Origin: CAVWDU01 sp963840725
GTDB lineage: Bacteria; Pseudomonadota; Gammaproteobacteria; Pseudomonadales; Halieaceae
DNA: 64,000 nt
Assembly: GCA_963840725.1 (NCBI GenBank)
Contig: CAWIZY010000016.1
Span: 1,364,001-1,428,000 of the forward strand
Direction of reading: 5' to 3'
The position numbers and the translations under genes were made by a program. The notes beneath the pieces were generated by a model. The model saw only the letters and a list, made by a program, of their open reading frames with translations, did no database searches and was not told where the DNA came from. Shown piece by piece: positions 1 to 8,540 of this stretch. Position 1 is the first letter of the stretch. The number at the start of each line of letters is the position of its first letter.

Positions 1-1035
1 CTGGGTCTGGTGATTTTTCTGGATGACTATTTGAATTCGCTCACCGTGAGTTCTTCCATGAAAACTGTTACCGACAAGTACCGGGTGTCGCGGGAGATGT
101 TGTCTTACGTGGTGGACTCAACTGCGGCGCCGATATGCCTGATTATTCCCATCTCGACCTGGGCGGTCTACTTCGCCGGTCTGTTGGAAAAAAACGGCGT
201 GGCAGCGGACGGAGCGGGCATCGATGTTTTTATCCAGTCCATTCCCTATATGTTTTACCCCTTTGTTGCCGTGGTGATGGTCCCGCTGGTCATAATGGGT
301 GTCATACCCCTGATCGGCCACATGCGCGACGCCGAGGCGCGGGCACAGGAAACGGGGCAGGTCGTGCCGCCCGGCTCCGAGCATATTGAAATACAGGATA
401 CCTATGAGCCCGGCACAGGGACTGACGCCACGCCGTCGCTGTTCTTCGTGCCTATCACAGCCCTGATATTTTTTACGGTCTGGTTTGATATCGACGTTTT
501 GATGGGGGTGATAGCCGGTATTTTTGTCACCCTGATCCAGTATGCCCTCAAGGGAGTGCTCAAGCCGACCGTGATGTTTGATACCCTCATCGAGGGATTA
601 AAGGTGATGGTGCCGGTACTGACGATTCTGGTGGCGGTGTTTACTTTCATTGAGGCCAATAATGCCATCGGCATGACCCGCTATGTGATCACCGCGGTTG
701 CGCCTTTTATGACGGCCGAATGGTTACCCATCGTCACCTTCGCCACCATGGCCTTTGTCTCCTTCACCACGGGATCCAACTGGGGGGTGTTCGCGATTGC
801 CATGCCGGTGGTGTTTCCCCTCGCGGAGCAGGTAGGGGTGAGCACGCCACTGATCGCCGGTGCGCTGTTCTCCGCCAGCGGCTTCGGTAGCCACGCCTGT
901 TTTTACAGTGACTCCACTGTGCTCACTGCCCAGGGCGCCGGTTGCGCGCCCTTCGAACATGCCGTTACCCAATTACCCTATGCTCTGATCGCCGCCGGGA
1001 TTGCGGCCCTGGGTTACCTTCTTATTGCCTTGTAA
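1..1035 (+). CDS. NhaC-type Na+/H+ antiporter, 3' part only
   Basis: The reading frame is open from base 1, so the gene begins outside the window; about 345 C-terminal residues are visible. The protein is highly hydrophobic with repeated membrane segments. It carries features of the NhaC/Na_H_antiporter family: a conserved segment near the visible start (VVDSTAAPICLIIPISTW), TTGSNWGVFAIAMPV in a late helix and SGFGSHACFYSDSTVL close to the end. Such inner-membrane proteins exchange Na+ for H+, though some relatives move organic solutes, so the substrate is not settled. The next gene starts 11 bases after its stop, which suggests cotranscription. Confidence 0.75.
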   Translation: MGLVIFLDDYLNSLTVSSSMKTVTDKYRVSREMLSYVVDSTAAPICLIIPISTWAVYFAGLLEKNGVAADGAGIDVFIQSIPYMFYPFVAVVMVPLVIMGVIPLIGHMRDAEARAQETGQVVPPGSEHIEIQDTYEPGTGTDATPSLFFVPITALIFFTVWFDIDVLMGVIAGIFVTLIQYALKGVLKPTVMFDTLIEGLKVMVPVLTILVAVFTFIEANNAIGMTRYVITAVAPFMTAEWLPIVTFATMAFVSFTTGSNWGVFAIAMPVVFPLAEQVGVSTPLIAGALFSASGFGSHACFYSDSTVLTAQGAGCAPFEHAVTQLPYALIAAGIAALGYLLIAL

Positions 1036-1045
1036 TGCGTTTACC

Positions 1046-1855
1046 ATGAAGATAACTGTGCTTTGTAATCGGGATCTGGCGAGCAATTTCGCCCTCAATC
1101 ACTTGCTGCCGTCATTGGCTGGGCAACATCAGCTGCGGGTGTTTTATTCCAGCCGGGTGGGTGGTGCCGAAAGTCCGGTGCCGGAGCTGGCGATGCTGCG
1201 TTTTTGTGAGCAGTCGCTGTTTACCGAGTTACTGTTCCCCGCGCTGGAATCGGGCGCTGCCAAAGGGTCCCTGCTGGGCTTTGAGGACCTGGCTTGCAGC
1301 TGTAATACGCCTCTCGCGGTACTGAATCAGGTCAATAGCGATGCCTCACTGGCCACCCTGGCCGCGGGTGATCCGGATCTGTTTGTCAGCATCCGCTACG
1401 GCGGCATTCTGCGCGAGCAAGCGATTGCGATTCCCCGTCTGGGGGTCATTAACTTGCATTCCGGCCTGCTGCCGGATTATCGCGGCGTGATGGCAACGTT
1501 CCGGGCGATGGCCGCGGGCGACAGGGAGATCGGCGCTACCCTGCACACCATTACCGACCCGGGCATCGATACGGGCGGCATCATCGCCACCACTACGCGC
1601 GCGGTAGACTATAACAAGTCCTATCTCTGGAACCTGCTGCAGCTCTACCCCGAGGGTGTAGAGCTGGTGTTGGCTGCAATAGAGGCCCTTGAGGGCGGCC
1701 AGCCCCAGGCGGGCTGGCCGCAGCCTCCGGGTGGCGCTTATTACAGTTTCCCCACCCGGGCGGAGGTCGATGACTTCCATCAGCGTGGGCAGAAGCTATA
1801 TGATGGACAGGAGCTGATCGACTTCGCCCGTCCCTACCTGAGTAATTACCCATGA
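1046..1855 (+). CDS. Formyltransferase-fold protein (Fmt N-terminal domain-like)
   Basis: A 269-residue protein. ATG 1046 was chosen because the protein then begins directly with the Rossmann strand MKITVLCNRD; an in-frame start at 1001 would overlap the antiporter gene. The family signature NLHSGLLPDYRG (residues 136-147) holds the Asn and His that bind and activate the 10-formyl-THF group in formyl transferases, and TDPGIDTGGII follows as in Fmt, PurN and sugar formyltransferases. It lacks the C-terminal tRNA-binding domain of true Fmt. It may formylate a sugar or amino compound; the substrate is unknown. Its stop overlaps the next start by 4 bases (ATGA). Confidence 0.7.
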   Translation: MKITVLCNRDLASNFALNHLLPSLAGQHQLRVFYSSRVGGAESPVPELAMLRFCEQSLFTELLFPALESGAAKGSLLGFEDLACSCNTPLAVLNQVNSDASLATLAAGDPDLFVSIRYGGILREQAIAIPRLGVINLHSGLLPDYRGVMATFRAMAAGDREIGATLHTITDPGIDTGGIIATTTRAVDYNKSYLWNLLQLYPEGVELVLAAIEALEGGQPQAGWPQPPGGAYYSFPTRAEVDDFHQRGQKLYDGQELIDFARPYLSNYP

Positions 1856-3516
1856 AGAAATGCCTGACCTTCTTTCTGTTGACTTGCCTGGTGAATCCCG
1901 TGCTCGCAGCAACCCTGGTGCACAATGTTCGTGGCTATACCATGGACGATGGCAAATTGTTACGTTTTGCTGCGCTGGAGTTTGATGGAGGCAAGGTGAC
2001 CATGCTGTACCCGGATGCCGACAGTGCTGCAGCGAGCAAGGCAGCCCAGCGTATCGATGGCGCAGGTGCCACTTTATTGCCAGGGTTGATCGACGCCCAC
2101 GGTCATGTCAGCAGTTTGGGACGCGCGCTCAATGCAGTGGATCTGGTAGGTGCCGTCAGTGAGCAGGAAGCGGTGCAGCGGGTGAGTGAATTTGCCAACC
2201 GGAATCCGGGTGAGGGCTGGTTGCTTGGCCGGGGGTGGAATCAGGTGTTGTGGCCGGGCAAGGCCTTTCCCGCCCTCGCAGCTCTGGACCGGGTGACCGG
2301 TGATCGGCCCGCTGCGCTGAATCGCGTCGACGGGCACGCCATGTGGGTCAACAGCGCGGCACTGCGTGCAGCGGGTATTGACGACAGTACACCGGACCCC
2401 GATGGGGGACAGATTATTCGCGATGCCCAGGGTCATGCGACCGGCGTATTAATAGATAATGCGATGCTGCGCGTAGAGCAGTCTATCCCCGCTGACTCCG
2501 ATGCGCAGAACGCCGCGATTTTGTTGCAGGCGATGCAGGCACTGGCGGCGGAAGGGCTGACCTCGGTGCACGATGCTTTCACCACGCCACAGGATGTGCG
2601 ATCGCTGCAGAGCCTGAGCAAGCAGGGCAAAATGCCGATGCGGTTTTACGCCATGCTGGACGTTCTCAACCCGGACAACGACCTGTATCTCAAACAGGGA
2701 CCGATTATCGACCCTGAGCACAAGCTGGATATTCGCGCGGTCAAAATTTCTTCCGATGGCGCCCTGGGTTCTCGCGGCGCGGCTCTGTTCGAGGACTATA
2801 GCGATGCCCCGGGTCAGCGTGGCCTTTTGCTACTGAATGACGAACAGTTGGAACACCATATTCAGCGGGCTATGAAAGCCGGTTATCAGGTTAACACCCA
2901 CGCTATTGGTGATCGCGCCAATGACCGGGTGCTGGATTACTACGAGCGACTGATCAAACAGGAAGACAGTCGAGCGCTGCGCCATCGCATAGAGCACGCC
3001 CAGGTGTTGCGCGTCGCCGACATTCCGCGTCTCGCGAAGGCGGGCATTATCGCCTCGATTCAGCCCACCCATGCGACCAGCGACAAGAACATGGCCGGTG
3101 ATCGCCTCGGTGAGGCGCGCCTGGCTGGGGCCTATGCCTGGAAGCAACTCATGGCCAGCGGCGCCCGGATGGCCGGGGGTTCGGATTTTCCGGTGGAGCC
3201 TGCCAACCCTTTCTTTGGCTTGCATGCCGCGATCACCCGCCAGAGTCACGACGATCAGCCACCCGGTGGCTGGTTGCCGAAAGAAAAGCTGTCCCGTGAG
3301 GTGGGTTTGAGCCTGTTCACCGAGTTCGCCGCTTATGCGGCCCACCAGGAGAAAGTGATCGGACGCCTGCTACCGGGTTACTTCGCCGATTTCATTCTGG
3401 TGCGTGACGATTATTTCGAGTCACCCGAGCAAGACATCTGGAAGAATCAGGTGCTGGGCACCTGGGTCGCGGGCGAGCAGGTGTACGCGGCCGAACCTGC
3501 GAGCGGCGCAAAGTAG
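1852..3516 (+). CDS. Exported amidohydrolase, YtcJ-like metal-dependent hydrolase
   Basis: A 554-residue protein with a signal peptide (MKKCLTFFLLTCLVNPVLA), so probably periplasmic. The amidohydrolase-superfamily metal site is visible: DAHGHV (His 83 and 85), a KISSDGALGSRG strand typical of the YtcJ/NfdA branch, NTHAIGD, HRIEHAQ, and GSDFPVEPANPF near the end with the catalytic Asp. Relatives hydrolyse N-formyl or amide bonds, and the exact substrate cannot be read from sequence. The start overlaps the upstream formyltransferase-like gene. A formyl-transferring protein next to a possible deformylase-type hydrolase is suggestive, but that link is inference only. Confidence 0.8.
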   Translation: MKKCLTFFLLTCLVNPVLAATLVHNVRGYTMDDGKLLRFAALEFDGGKVTMLYPDADSAAASKAAQRIDGAGATLLPGLIDAHGHVSSLGRALNAVDLVGAVSEQEAVQRVSEFANRNPGEGWLLGRGWNQVLWPGKAFPALAALDRVTGDRPAALNRVDGHAMWVNSAALRAAGIDDSTPDPDGGQIIRDAQGHATGVLIDNAMLRVEQSIPADSDAQNAAILLQAMQALAAEGLTSVHDAFTTPQDVRSLQSLSKQGKMPMRFYAMLDVLNPDNDLYLKQGPIIDPEHKLDIRAVKISSDGALGSRGAALFEDYSDAPGQRGLLLLNDEQLEHHIQRAMKAGYQVNTHAIGDRANDRVLDYYERLIKQEDSRALRHRIEHAQVLRVADIPRLAKAGIIASIQPTHATSDKNMAGDRLGEARLAGAYAWKQLMASGARMAGGSDFPVEPANPFFGLHAAITRQSHDDQPPGGWLPKEKLSREVGLSLFTEFAAYAAHQEKVIGRLLPGYFADFILVRDDYFESPEQDIWKNQVLGTWVAGEQVYAAEPASGAK

Positions 3517-3550
3517 CGTCATCGGAACCGGGGCTCTCAGCGCGACGTCT

Positions 3551-3565
3551 CCTCTCAAAGAGAGG
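3551..3565. terminator. Small perfect hairpin between convergent genes
   Basis: CCTCTC-AAA-GAGAGG forms a 6-bp stem with a 3-base loop. It sits between the stop of the amidohydrolase gene and the stop of the minus-strand fructosamine kinase gene. It could end transcription from either side, but no T-run follows on either strand. Confidence 0.25.
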
Positions 3566-3566
3566 C

Positions 3567-4442
3567 TTAGCATTCCGCCAGCAGGGCGTCGATGATAGCG
3601 ACAGCCTGCTGCTCGTAGCTACCGCCGAACAGGTTGAAGTGGTTCAGAATGTGGTAGAGGTTGTACAGTTGCCGCCGCATCCGGTAGCCGGCGTCCAGCG
3701 GCCAGGCACTGTTATAGGCCTGGTAGAACCGCTCATCAAAGCCGCCGAACAGCTCCGTCATGGCGATGTCCGCCTCCCGGTCACCGTAGTACACAGCGGG
3801 ATCAAACAGCACCGGATTGCCGCTCTCGTCGGCCCCCCAGTTGCCGGACCAGAGGTCCCCGTGCAGCAAGGAGGGCAGGGCCGAGTAGCTGCTGAAGAAC
3901 GCCGGAATCGCTGCGCGCAATCTGGCGCCTCTCTCCCGCACCTTCGTGCCTGCACCCTTGTTTGCAGCGAGCAGGAGCTGGGCACCGATTCTGCGGTCGG
4001 CGAAGAACGCCGGCCAGTCGTCGGCCCACTGATTCTGCTGGGGCGTAGCCCCTATGGTGTTGTCCCGTTCCCAGCCGAAACGCGGAGCCTGAGAGCGGTG
4101 CAGCGCGGCCAGTTGCTCCCCGAGAGCTTCGCTGCTGCGCGCATCGGGGGTCTGGAGGTCAAGGTACTCCAGCGCCAGCCAGCTGCGTCCCTGGGCAGTA
4201 CCCCAGGCAATGGGTTCCGGTGCGCGAATCGCCCCGCTCGCTCGGAGCAGTGACAGTCCCGCAGCTTCGGCGCTAAACATATCCAGTCGCTCGGGACGAT
4301 TGAGCTTAAGAAAGAACGAGTCCCCGACGCCGCGCAACCGCATCGTCTCATTGATACAGCCGCCGCTCACCGGCTCTCGGGAGACAATGTTAAATGGACG
4401 CCCGGTCGCCTGTTGTATCGCCTCTTCTATCGCCTGCCACAT
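3567..4442 (-). CDS. Fructosamine kinase family protein (YniA-like)
   Basis: A 291-residue protein beginning MWQAIEEAIQQATG, close to the roughly 290 residues usual for bacterial fructosamine/ketosamine 3-kinases. ATG 4442 was preferred over an upstream in-frame start because it matches the usual family N-terminus and has a GGAGG stretch upstream. The APH-fold kinase motifs are clear: SGGCINET near the start, FLKLNR with the ATP-binding Lys, LLHGDLWSGNWG (catalytic Asp) and FDPAVYYGDREADIAM (metal-binding Asp). The enzyme phosphorylates glycated amines so that the sugar is eliminated, which is protein and small-molecule deglycation. It is convergent with the amidohydrolase gene. Confidence 0.88.
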   Translation of the reverse strand: MWQAIEEAIQQATGRPFNIVSREPVSGGCINETMRLRGVGDSFFLKLNRPERLDMFSAEAAGLSLLRASGAIRAPEPIAWGTAQGRSWLALEYLDLQTPDARSSEALGEQLAALHRSQAPRFGWERDNTIGATPQQNQWADDWPAFFADRRIGAQLLLAANKGAGTKVRERGARLRAAIPAFFSSYSALPSLLHGDLWSGNWGADESGNPVLFDPAVYYGDREADIAMTELFGGFDERFYQAYNSAWPLDAGYRMRRQLYNLYHILNHFNLFGGSYEQQAVAIIDALLAEC

Positions 4443-4598
4443 GCCCCTGCTGCCCTCCGGAAATAGACGTTGTAGTGTCTGCGAAACCTGCCCGGGTGGG
4501 AAGCGCTCTGGAGGCGGGGATAATCCGCATGAATCGAACTGGGCAGAACCAGTACCGGGACTCAATTCACGCTTTTGGGCATTCGCAGCCATCCGGAG

Positions 4599-4628
4599 TT
4601 GAGCTCGCACCCGTTACCCGCTTATAAT
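4599..4628 (+). promoter_or_regulatory. Sigma-70 promoter of tRNA-Val
   Basis: TTGAGC (4599-4604), an 18-base spacer and a perfect TATAAT (4623-4628) lie 12 bases before the tRNA. A GC-rich GCGGCGC stretch follows the -10 box, like the discriminator of stringently controlled stable-RNA promoters. Transcription would start about 5 bases before the mature tRNA. Confidence 0.75.
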
Positions 4629-4640
4629 GCGGCGCTTGTT

Positions 4641-4699
<59 letters not shown>

Positions 4700-4717
<18 letters not shown>

Positions 4718-4788
4718 AACAAAAAGGCCACCCATCGGGTGGCTTTTTTTGTTTGGCGTCCCGGTGGATGAGCACTGCCGCCAGTTCG
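4700..4788 (+). repeat. tRNA-linked direct repeat, copy A
   Basis: This 89-base segment covers the last 18 bases of tRNA-Val, its terminator and 33 further bases. It recurs at 4875-4962 with a single T-run length difference (7 T against 6 T) and is otherwise identical by eye. Confidence 0.9.
4718..4755 (+). terminator. Rho-independent terminator of tRNA-Val
   Basis: GCCACCC (4727-4733), loop ATC and GGGTGGC (4737-4743) form a 7-bp stem followed by seven T. A flanking A-rich run before the stem could pair with the T-run. Confidence 0.9.
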
Positions 4789-4874
4789 ACCAACTCTCCC
4801 CCGGGGGAGTTGGCAACGAGGCGCGTAGCGGCGAAGCCCGCAGGGTCAGAGCGGCCCCGAGGCCGATCTGATTC

Positions 4875-4962
4875 ATCTGCCTGGTCCTACCAAACAAAAA
4901 GGCCACCCATCGGGTGGCTTTTTTGTTTGGCGTCCCGGTGGATGAGCACTGCCGCCAGTTCG
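4875..4962 (+). repeat. tRNA-linked direct repeat, copy B
   Basis: An 88-base second copy of 4700-4788, offset by 175 bases. It begins with the 18-base 3' end of tRNA-Val including CCA but has no tRNA body in front. It includes a second intact terminator stem (4902-4918) with six T. The 86 bases between the copies hold an imperfect GC-rich palindrome at about 4790-4813. The bases from 4963 to the ATPase stop at 5078 show nothing recognisable. Confidence 0.9.
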
Positions 4963-5077
4963 CTTTATGCTGCGCAGGTTTCCACTCACCAGAGGGTTAC
5001 GTGAAAGCACAGTGGAGCGGACGGGCCAGATTGTTTCACCTTGATCAACAACGGGGTTGCACCGTTCAGGGGCTGGA

Positions 5078-7351
5078 TCACCGGACAGCGGGACGGCGCC
5101 ATCGCATTGAATTGATAAGCACTGTGACAGAAGAGACCGCCATCGCAGCGGCAGCTACGGCGGGGTGCACCCAGCCCACCAGGGCAGCGGGAACCGCTAA
5201 TGCGTTGTAGATAATTGCCCAGGTAATATTCTGTCGCAGTATGCGTCGCGCAGTGGCGATGATGCTCAAAAGCTCTGGTATCCGGTCCACGCCGCCGCGC
5301 AGCATAGTGACTGCAGAGGCGGTGCGCGCAGCGTCCAACGCGCCTTCCACCGCGACGCCAAGGTCAGCCGCCGCGATGGCGGGTCCATCATTCAGGCCAT
5401 CGCCGACGAAGGCGGTGACGCAACCACGTGCTGCAGCGGCCTTGACGTGTGCCACTTTGTCCTCCGGGGAACAGTGCGAAATACCCTCGATGCCAAGCTG
5501 TCTGGCGATACGGGCCACCGGTTCGGCGTCGTCGCCACTCAATATCGTCAATTGCGCGCCCTCGGCCATGAGGACCTCAATCGCTGCGGCGGCTCCGGCG
5601 CGCACAGGGTCTTCGAAATCAATTGCACCGAGTACCTTGTCATCGATGGCTATCCAGACGCGGGAGAAACCCCATCCGTCGAGTAGTGGGCATCTGACGC
5701 CTTCCCGAGCAAACCACTTGCCACTGCCGGCGCGCAAAACCACCTCATCGCACTCTACGAGGACCCCGCAGCCCACCACCGTCCGATACTGCAGTTTTTT
5801 GGAGTCGCGAATCCCGGGGGGTGCCACATCACAGTTGATGTCCGCGGCAATTGCACCGCGTACAATCGCCTTGGCGAGCGGGTGGCCGGACTGGTGCTCA
5901 ATAAAGGCGGCAGTTGCTAGCAGCTCGAGCTCCTCTACCCCCGCAACGGGTTGCAGCGCTTGTATTACGGGACGTCCCTCGGTGAGAGTTCCGGTCTTGT
6001 CCAGAAACAGAGCACCGATTTGACCGCGCCTCGCTATGCAACGCAGATCGCGTAGCAGCATGCCGGCGTCGGCGGAGCGACGCGTGGCTGCAAGCCCCGC
6101 CAATGGTGCAGCGAGGGAAAGTGAACATGGGCAGGCGATCACGAAGACCGCCAGGGCGCGCTCTGCAACGCGGATTCCATCGGCGCCGCTGAAAATTGCG
6201 AGCAATGCGCCGGCGCCGGCGGCAAGCGTTGCGAGAAGAAGGAAGTGGCGCGCGACCCTGTCGACCCCGCGCTGCCAGTCCGGCTTGTGCATGAGCAGTG
6301 CGCGCACCTGCCTGGCGAGGTTGTCGATGCGACGCTCTCCGGCCGCCGCGGTGACGCGGAATCTCAGTGGGCCGTCAACAACCACCTCACCTGCACAGAC
6401 CGACTGACCCGGATCGATGCGCACGGCCTGTGACTCCCCGGTGAGCAGATGCCGGTCGAGGCTCGCCCCCACGCCCTCCGCCATACCATCGACCACAAGC
6501 GTCTCGCCCACATCCGCAATAAGCACATCCCCCGCGACAACTTCACTGAGCGCCACGGTTTCCACCGGTCCGCCGTCCGTCAGTCGCTGCACCTTCGGCG
6601 CGGCAAGATCCAGGATGCCCGCAAGGGCATCGCGTCCGGCACGCGCTATTTTCAGCTCCATGAGACGCGCGATCAGTTGCAAGGTGATCAGCGCTACGGC
6701 AACCTCGAAGTAGACATCCGCGCCACCTTGCGCCAGGGACACTGACGAGAGCACCACCGCGCCCAACACGCCAAAAGTCACCAGTGCATCGATTCCCGCG
6801 ACGCCGGCCCGCAGAGTCGAAATAGTCATGGCGTAGAAAGGCCGGCCGGCGTAGATAATCACCGGAAGACTGGCTGCGGCAGCAGACCATGCAAGTCCAT
6901 GCGCCACTGCGGCATTCGGCGCCGCGCCAAGATACAGAGCGATTGAAGGCAACATGGTCCACATCCCGAAAAACAGCGCTACTACAAGGTTGAGTTGAAG
7001 CGCTCGGCCGAAATCATTCGCGGCATCGGATTGCGCTGCTGCGCCGGGCCGGCGAGCGCTGTAGCCAAGCGCTGCTATCACCCCGCGGGCCCGATTCGAA
7101 TCCTGATACCCCGGTTGCCAGCGCAGAAGGGCAGCGCCCGTGGCAAGATCCACCGCCGCCTCTTCGACCCCCGGTAATTTCGCCAGGCGATGTTGCAGTG
7201 ACACCGCGCAGGCGCTGCAGAACATGCCCTCTACGATGAATAGATCGTTGGCCTCGCGTTTTGTGGAGGACGAAGCGACATGCCCAGTAGAGAGCGGTTG
7301 GGAGGGTTGGGCCGCAGCCCGCGCGATTGCCATCGCTAACGAGGGACTCAA
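5078..7351 (-). CDS. ccoI: Copper-transporting P1B-type ATPase, CcoI/CopA2-like
   Basis: A 757-residue P-type ATPase. An N-terminal heavy-metal domain carries EGMFCSAC (Cys 45 and 48), followed by membrane segments, TGES of the actuator domain (304-307), the transmembrane CPC metal site (407-409), the phosphorylated Asp in DKTGTLTEG (451) and GDGLNDGPAIAAADLG. It is the last gene of the oxidase operon, so it most likely moves Cu+ out of the cytoplasm for assembly of the haem-copper site (CcoI/FixI role) rather than for detoxification. The frame opens with TTG at 7351, overlapping the stop of the upstream cytochrome gene; ATG 7333 is an alternative start. Confidence 0.88.
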   Translation of the reverse strand: MSPSLAMAIARAAAQPSQPLSTGHVASSSTKREANDLFIVEGMFCSACAVSLQHRLAKLPGVEEAAVDLATGAALLRWQPGYQDSNRARGVIAALGYSARRPGAAAQSDAANDFGRALQLNLVVALFFGMWTMLPSIALYLGAAPNAAVAHGLAWSAAAASLPVIIYAGRPFYAMTISTLRAGVAGIDALVTFGVLGAVVLSSVSLAQGGADVYFEVAVALITLQLIARLMELKIARAGRDALAGILDLAAPKVQRLTDGGPVETVALSEVVAGDVLIADVGETLVVDGMAEGVGASLDRHLLTGESQAVRIDPGQSVCAGEVVVDGPLRFRVTAAAGERRIDNLARQVRALLMHKPDWQRGVDRVARHFLLLATLAAGAGALLAIFSGADGIRVAERALAVFVIACPCSLSLAAPLAGLAATRRSADAGMLLRDLRCIARRGQIGALFLDKTGTLTEGRPVIQALQPVAGVEELELLATAAFIEHQSGHPLAKAIVRGAIAADINCDVAPPGIRDSKKLQYRTVVGCGVLVECDEVVLRAGSGKWFAREGVRCPLLDGWGFSRVWIAIDDKVLGAIDFEDPVRAGAAAAIEVLMAEGAQLTILSGDDAEPVARIARQLGIEGISHCSPEDKVAHVKAAAARGCVTAFVGDGLNDGPAIAAADLGVAVEGALDAARTASAVTMLRGGVDRIPELLSIIATARRILRQNITWAIIYNALAVPAALVGWVHPAVAAAAMAVSSVTVLINSMRWRRPAVR

Positions 7352-7935
7352 TCGTCGCCGAAAACGGCGGTCAACTCGTCGCCGCCAGCCCAGGGGGCGT
7401 TGCGCTCGGGGTCGCGCGCGCGGCCAGCTTCCACCAATGCGGTCGAGATGGGCCCGGCGTCATTGCCCCAGTTGGACCGGACGTGTGTAGTCACCGCAGC
7501 CAGCTCCGCGTCCGACAATCTTGCGAACGCGGGCATGACGCCATTGTATACCGTGCCCTGGACATCAATAGGTCCCCGGATTCCGTACAGCATGATTTGG
7601 ACCAGGCGCTCCTCGGACCCAAGAACCCAGCGCGAATTGGCCAGCGGTGGAAAAACGCCGGCCAGGCCGCCGCCACTCGCCTGATGACACGCGACGCAGT
7701 TGGCTGCATACACCTGGGCGCCGTCCACCTGATCGAACGTGAGCACCTCGACAGGCGTGCGCCGGTCCCCAGCTGCAAGCGGGAAACCCGCGTTGGCAAA
7801 GTAATACCAGACCCCCCATGACACCATTCCTACGGCCAGGAGAAGCATGGGAATCGGCGTGGGATTACGCAGCTCCTCCGGCTCGTCCTGCTCGCGCACT
7901 TGCGTGCGGCGCTGCAGCTCTTCCCGCGGCGTCAC
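7348..7935 (-). CDS. Monohaem c-type cytochrome, CcoP-like oxidase subunit
   Basis: A 195-residue protein with one membrane helix (about residues 28-48) and one haem-binding motif, CVACH (80-84), in a class I cytochrome c domain. Standard CcoP has two haem domains and about 300 residues, so this is a shortened, single-haem form. It starts with GTG overlapping the stop of ccoO. The role inferred from position is electron entry to the oxidase, in the periplasm. FPPLANSRWV and the late MPAFARLSDAELAAV supply the usual cytochrome c context, with the Met as a likely sixth ligand. Confidence 0.78.
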   Translation of the reverse strand: MTPREELQRRTQVREQDEPEELRNPTPIPMLLLAVGMVSWGVWYYFANAGFPLAAGDRRTPVEVLTFDQVDGAQVYAANCVACHQASGGGLAGVFPPLANSRWVLGSEERLVQIMLYGIRGPIDVQGTVYNGVMPAFARLSDAELAAVTTHVRSNWGNDAGPISTALVEAGRARDPERNAPWAGGDELTAVFGDD

Positions 7936-8540
7936 AGCTGCGTATCCACATCCGCGCGTGGCAAGACGTCGACCTCGTAGGTTCGGTCCAGCTCTAGCAG
8001 GTATTGCACAAGATCGATGGCGTCTTGGCGTGCAACAATAACGCCTGAATCCGGGGCATAATCTTGTGGCAGGTTTACCACCACGCCGTCTGCTGGTGCC
8101 TTGTCTCGCTGCGCAAACAAAAACGGGTAGGACGGCATGGTGCTCCAGGGCATAAGTGCGCGCGGGTTATAGAGGTGTGACAGGTGCCACTCGCTGCTCG
8201 GTTGCCGCGCGCCAATGTTGAGCAGGTCGGGTCCCGTGCGCATGGTGCCCAGGAGATGCGGCGAGTCGTAGCTGTAGTCACCCGGTACCGACGGACGCCC
8301 CCAGCCGCGCAGACCGTCTGGACCCAACGATGGGTCGCGCGGCTGTTGGCTGTGGCAGTACACGCAGCCCAGACTCACGTACAGGGCACGTCCCCGCTGC
8401 GCGGATTCCGAGTAGGGTTCAAGACCTTCGGGGATTACCGCGCCTGACTGCAATTGGATCGTCGGCATCACCACGATCATGAGGGTTGCAAACAGCAGGA
8501 TCATGGCCGCGCCCGCAATAATTCCGACCGCGCGAGTCAT
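7932..8540 (-). CDS. ccoO: cbb3-type oxidase subunit II (CcoO-like)
   Basis: A 202-residue protein with an N-terminal anchor helix (about 5-27) and one haem c site, CVYCH (59-63), in a context matching CcoO (GRALYVSLGCVYCHSQQPRD, then RTGPDLLNIG). MPWSTMPSYPFLF supplies the likely axial Met. It passes electrons from the CcoP-like protein to the catalytic subunit at the periplasmic face. Its start overlaps the ccoN stop by 4 bases (ATGA) and its stop overlaps the next gene. Confidence 0.9.
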   Translation of the reverse strand: MTRAVGIIAGAAMILLFATLMIVVMPTIQLQSGAVIPEGLEPYSESAQRGRALYVSLGCVYCHSQQPRDPSLGPDGLRGWGRPSVPGDYSYDSPHLLGTMRTGPDLLNIGARQPSSEWHLSHLYNPRALMPWSTMPSYPFLFAQRDKAPADGVVVNLPQDYAPDSGVIVARQDAIDLVQYLLELDRTYEVDVLPRADVDTQL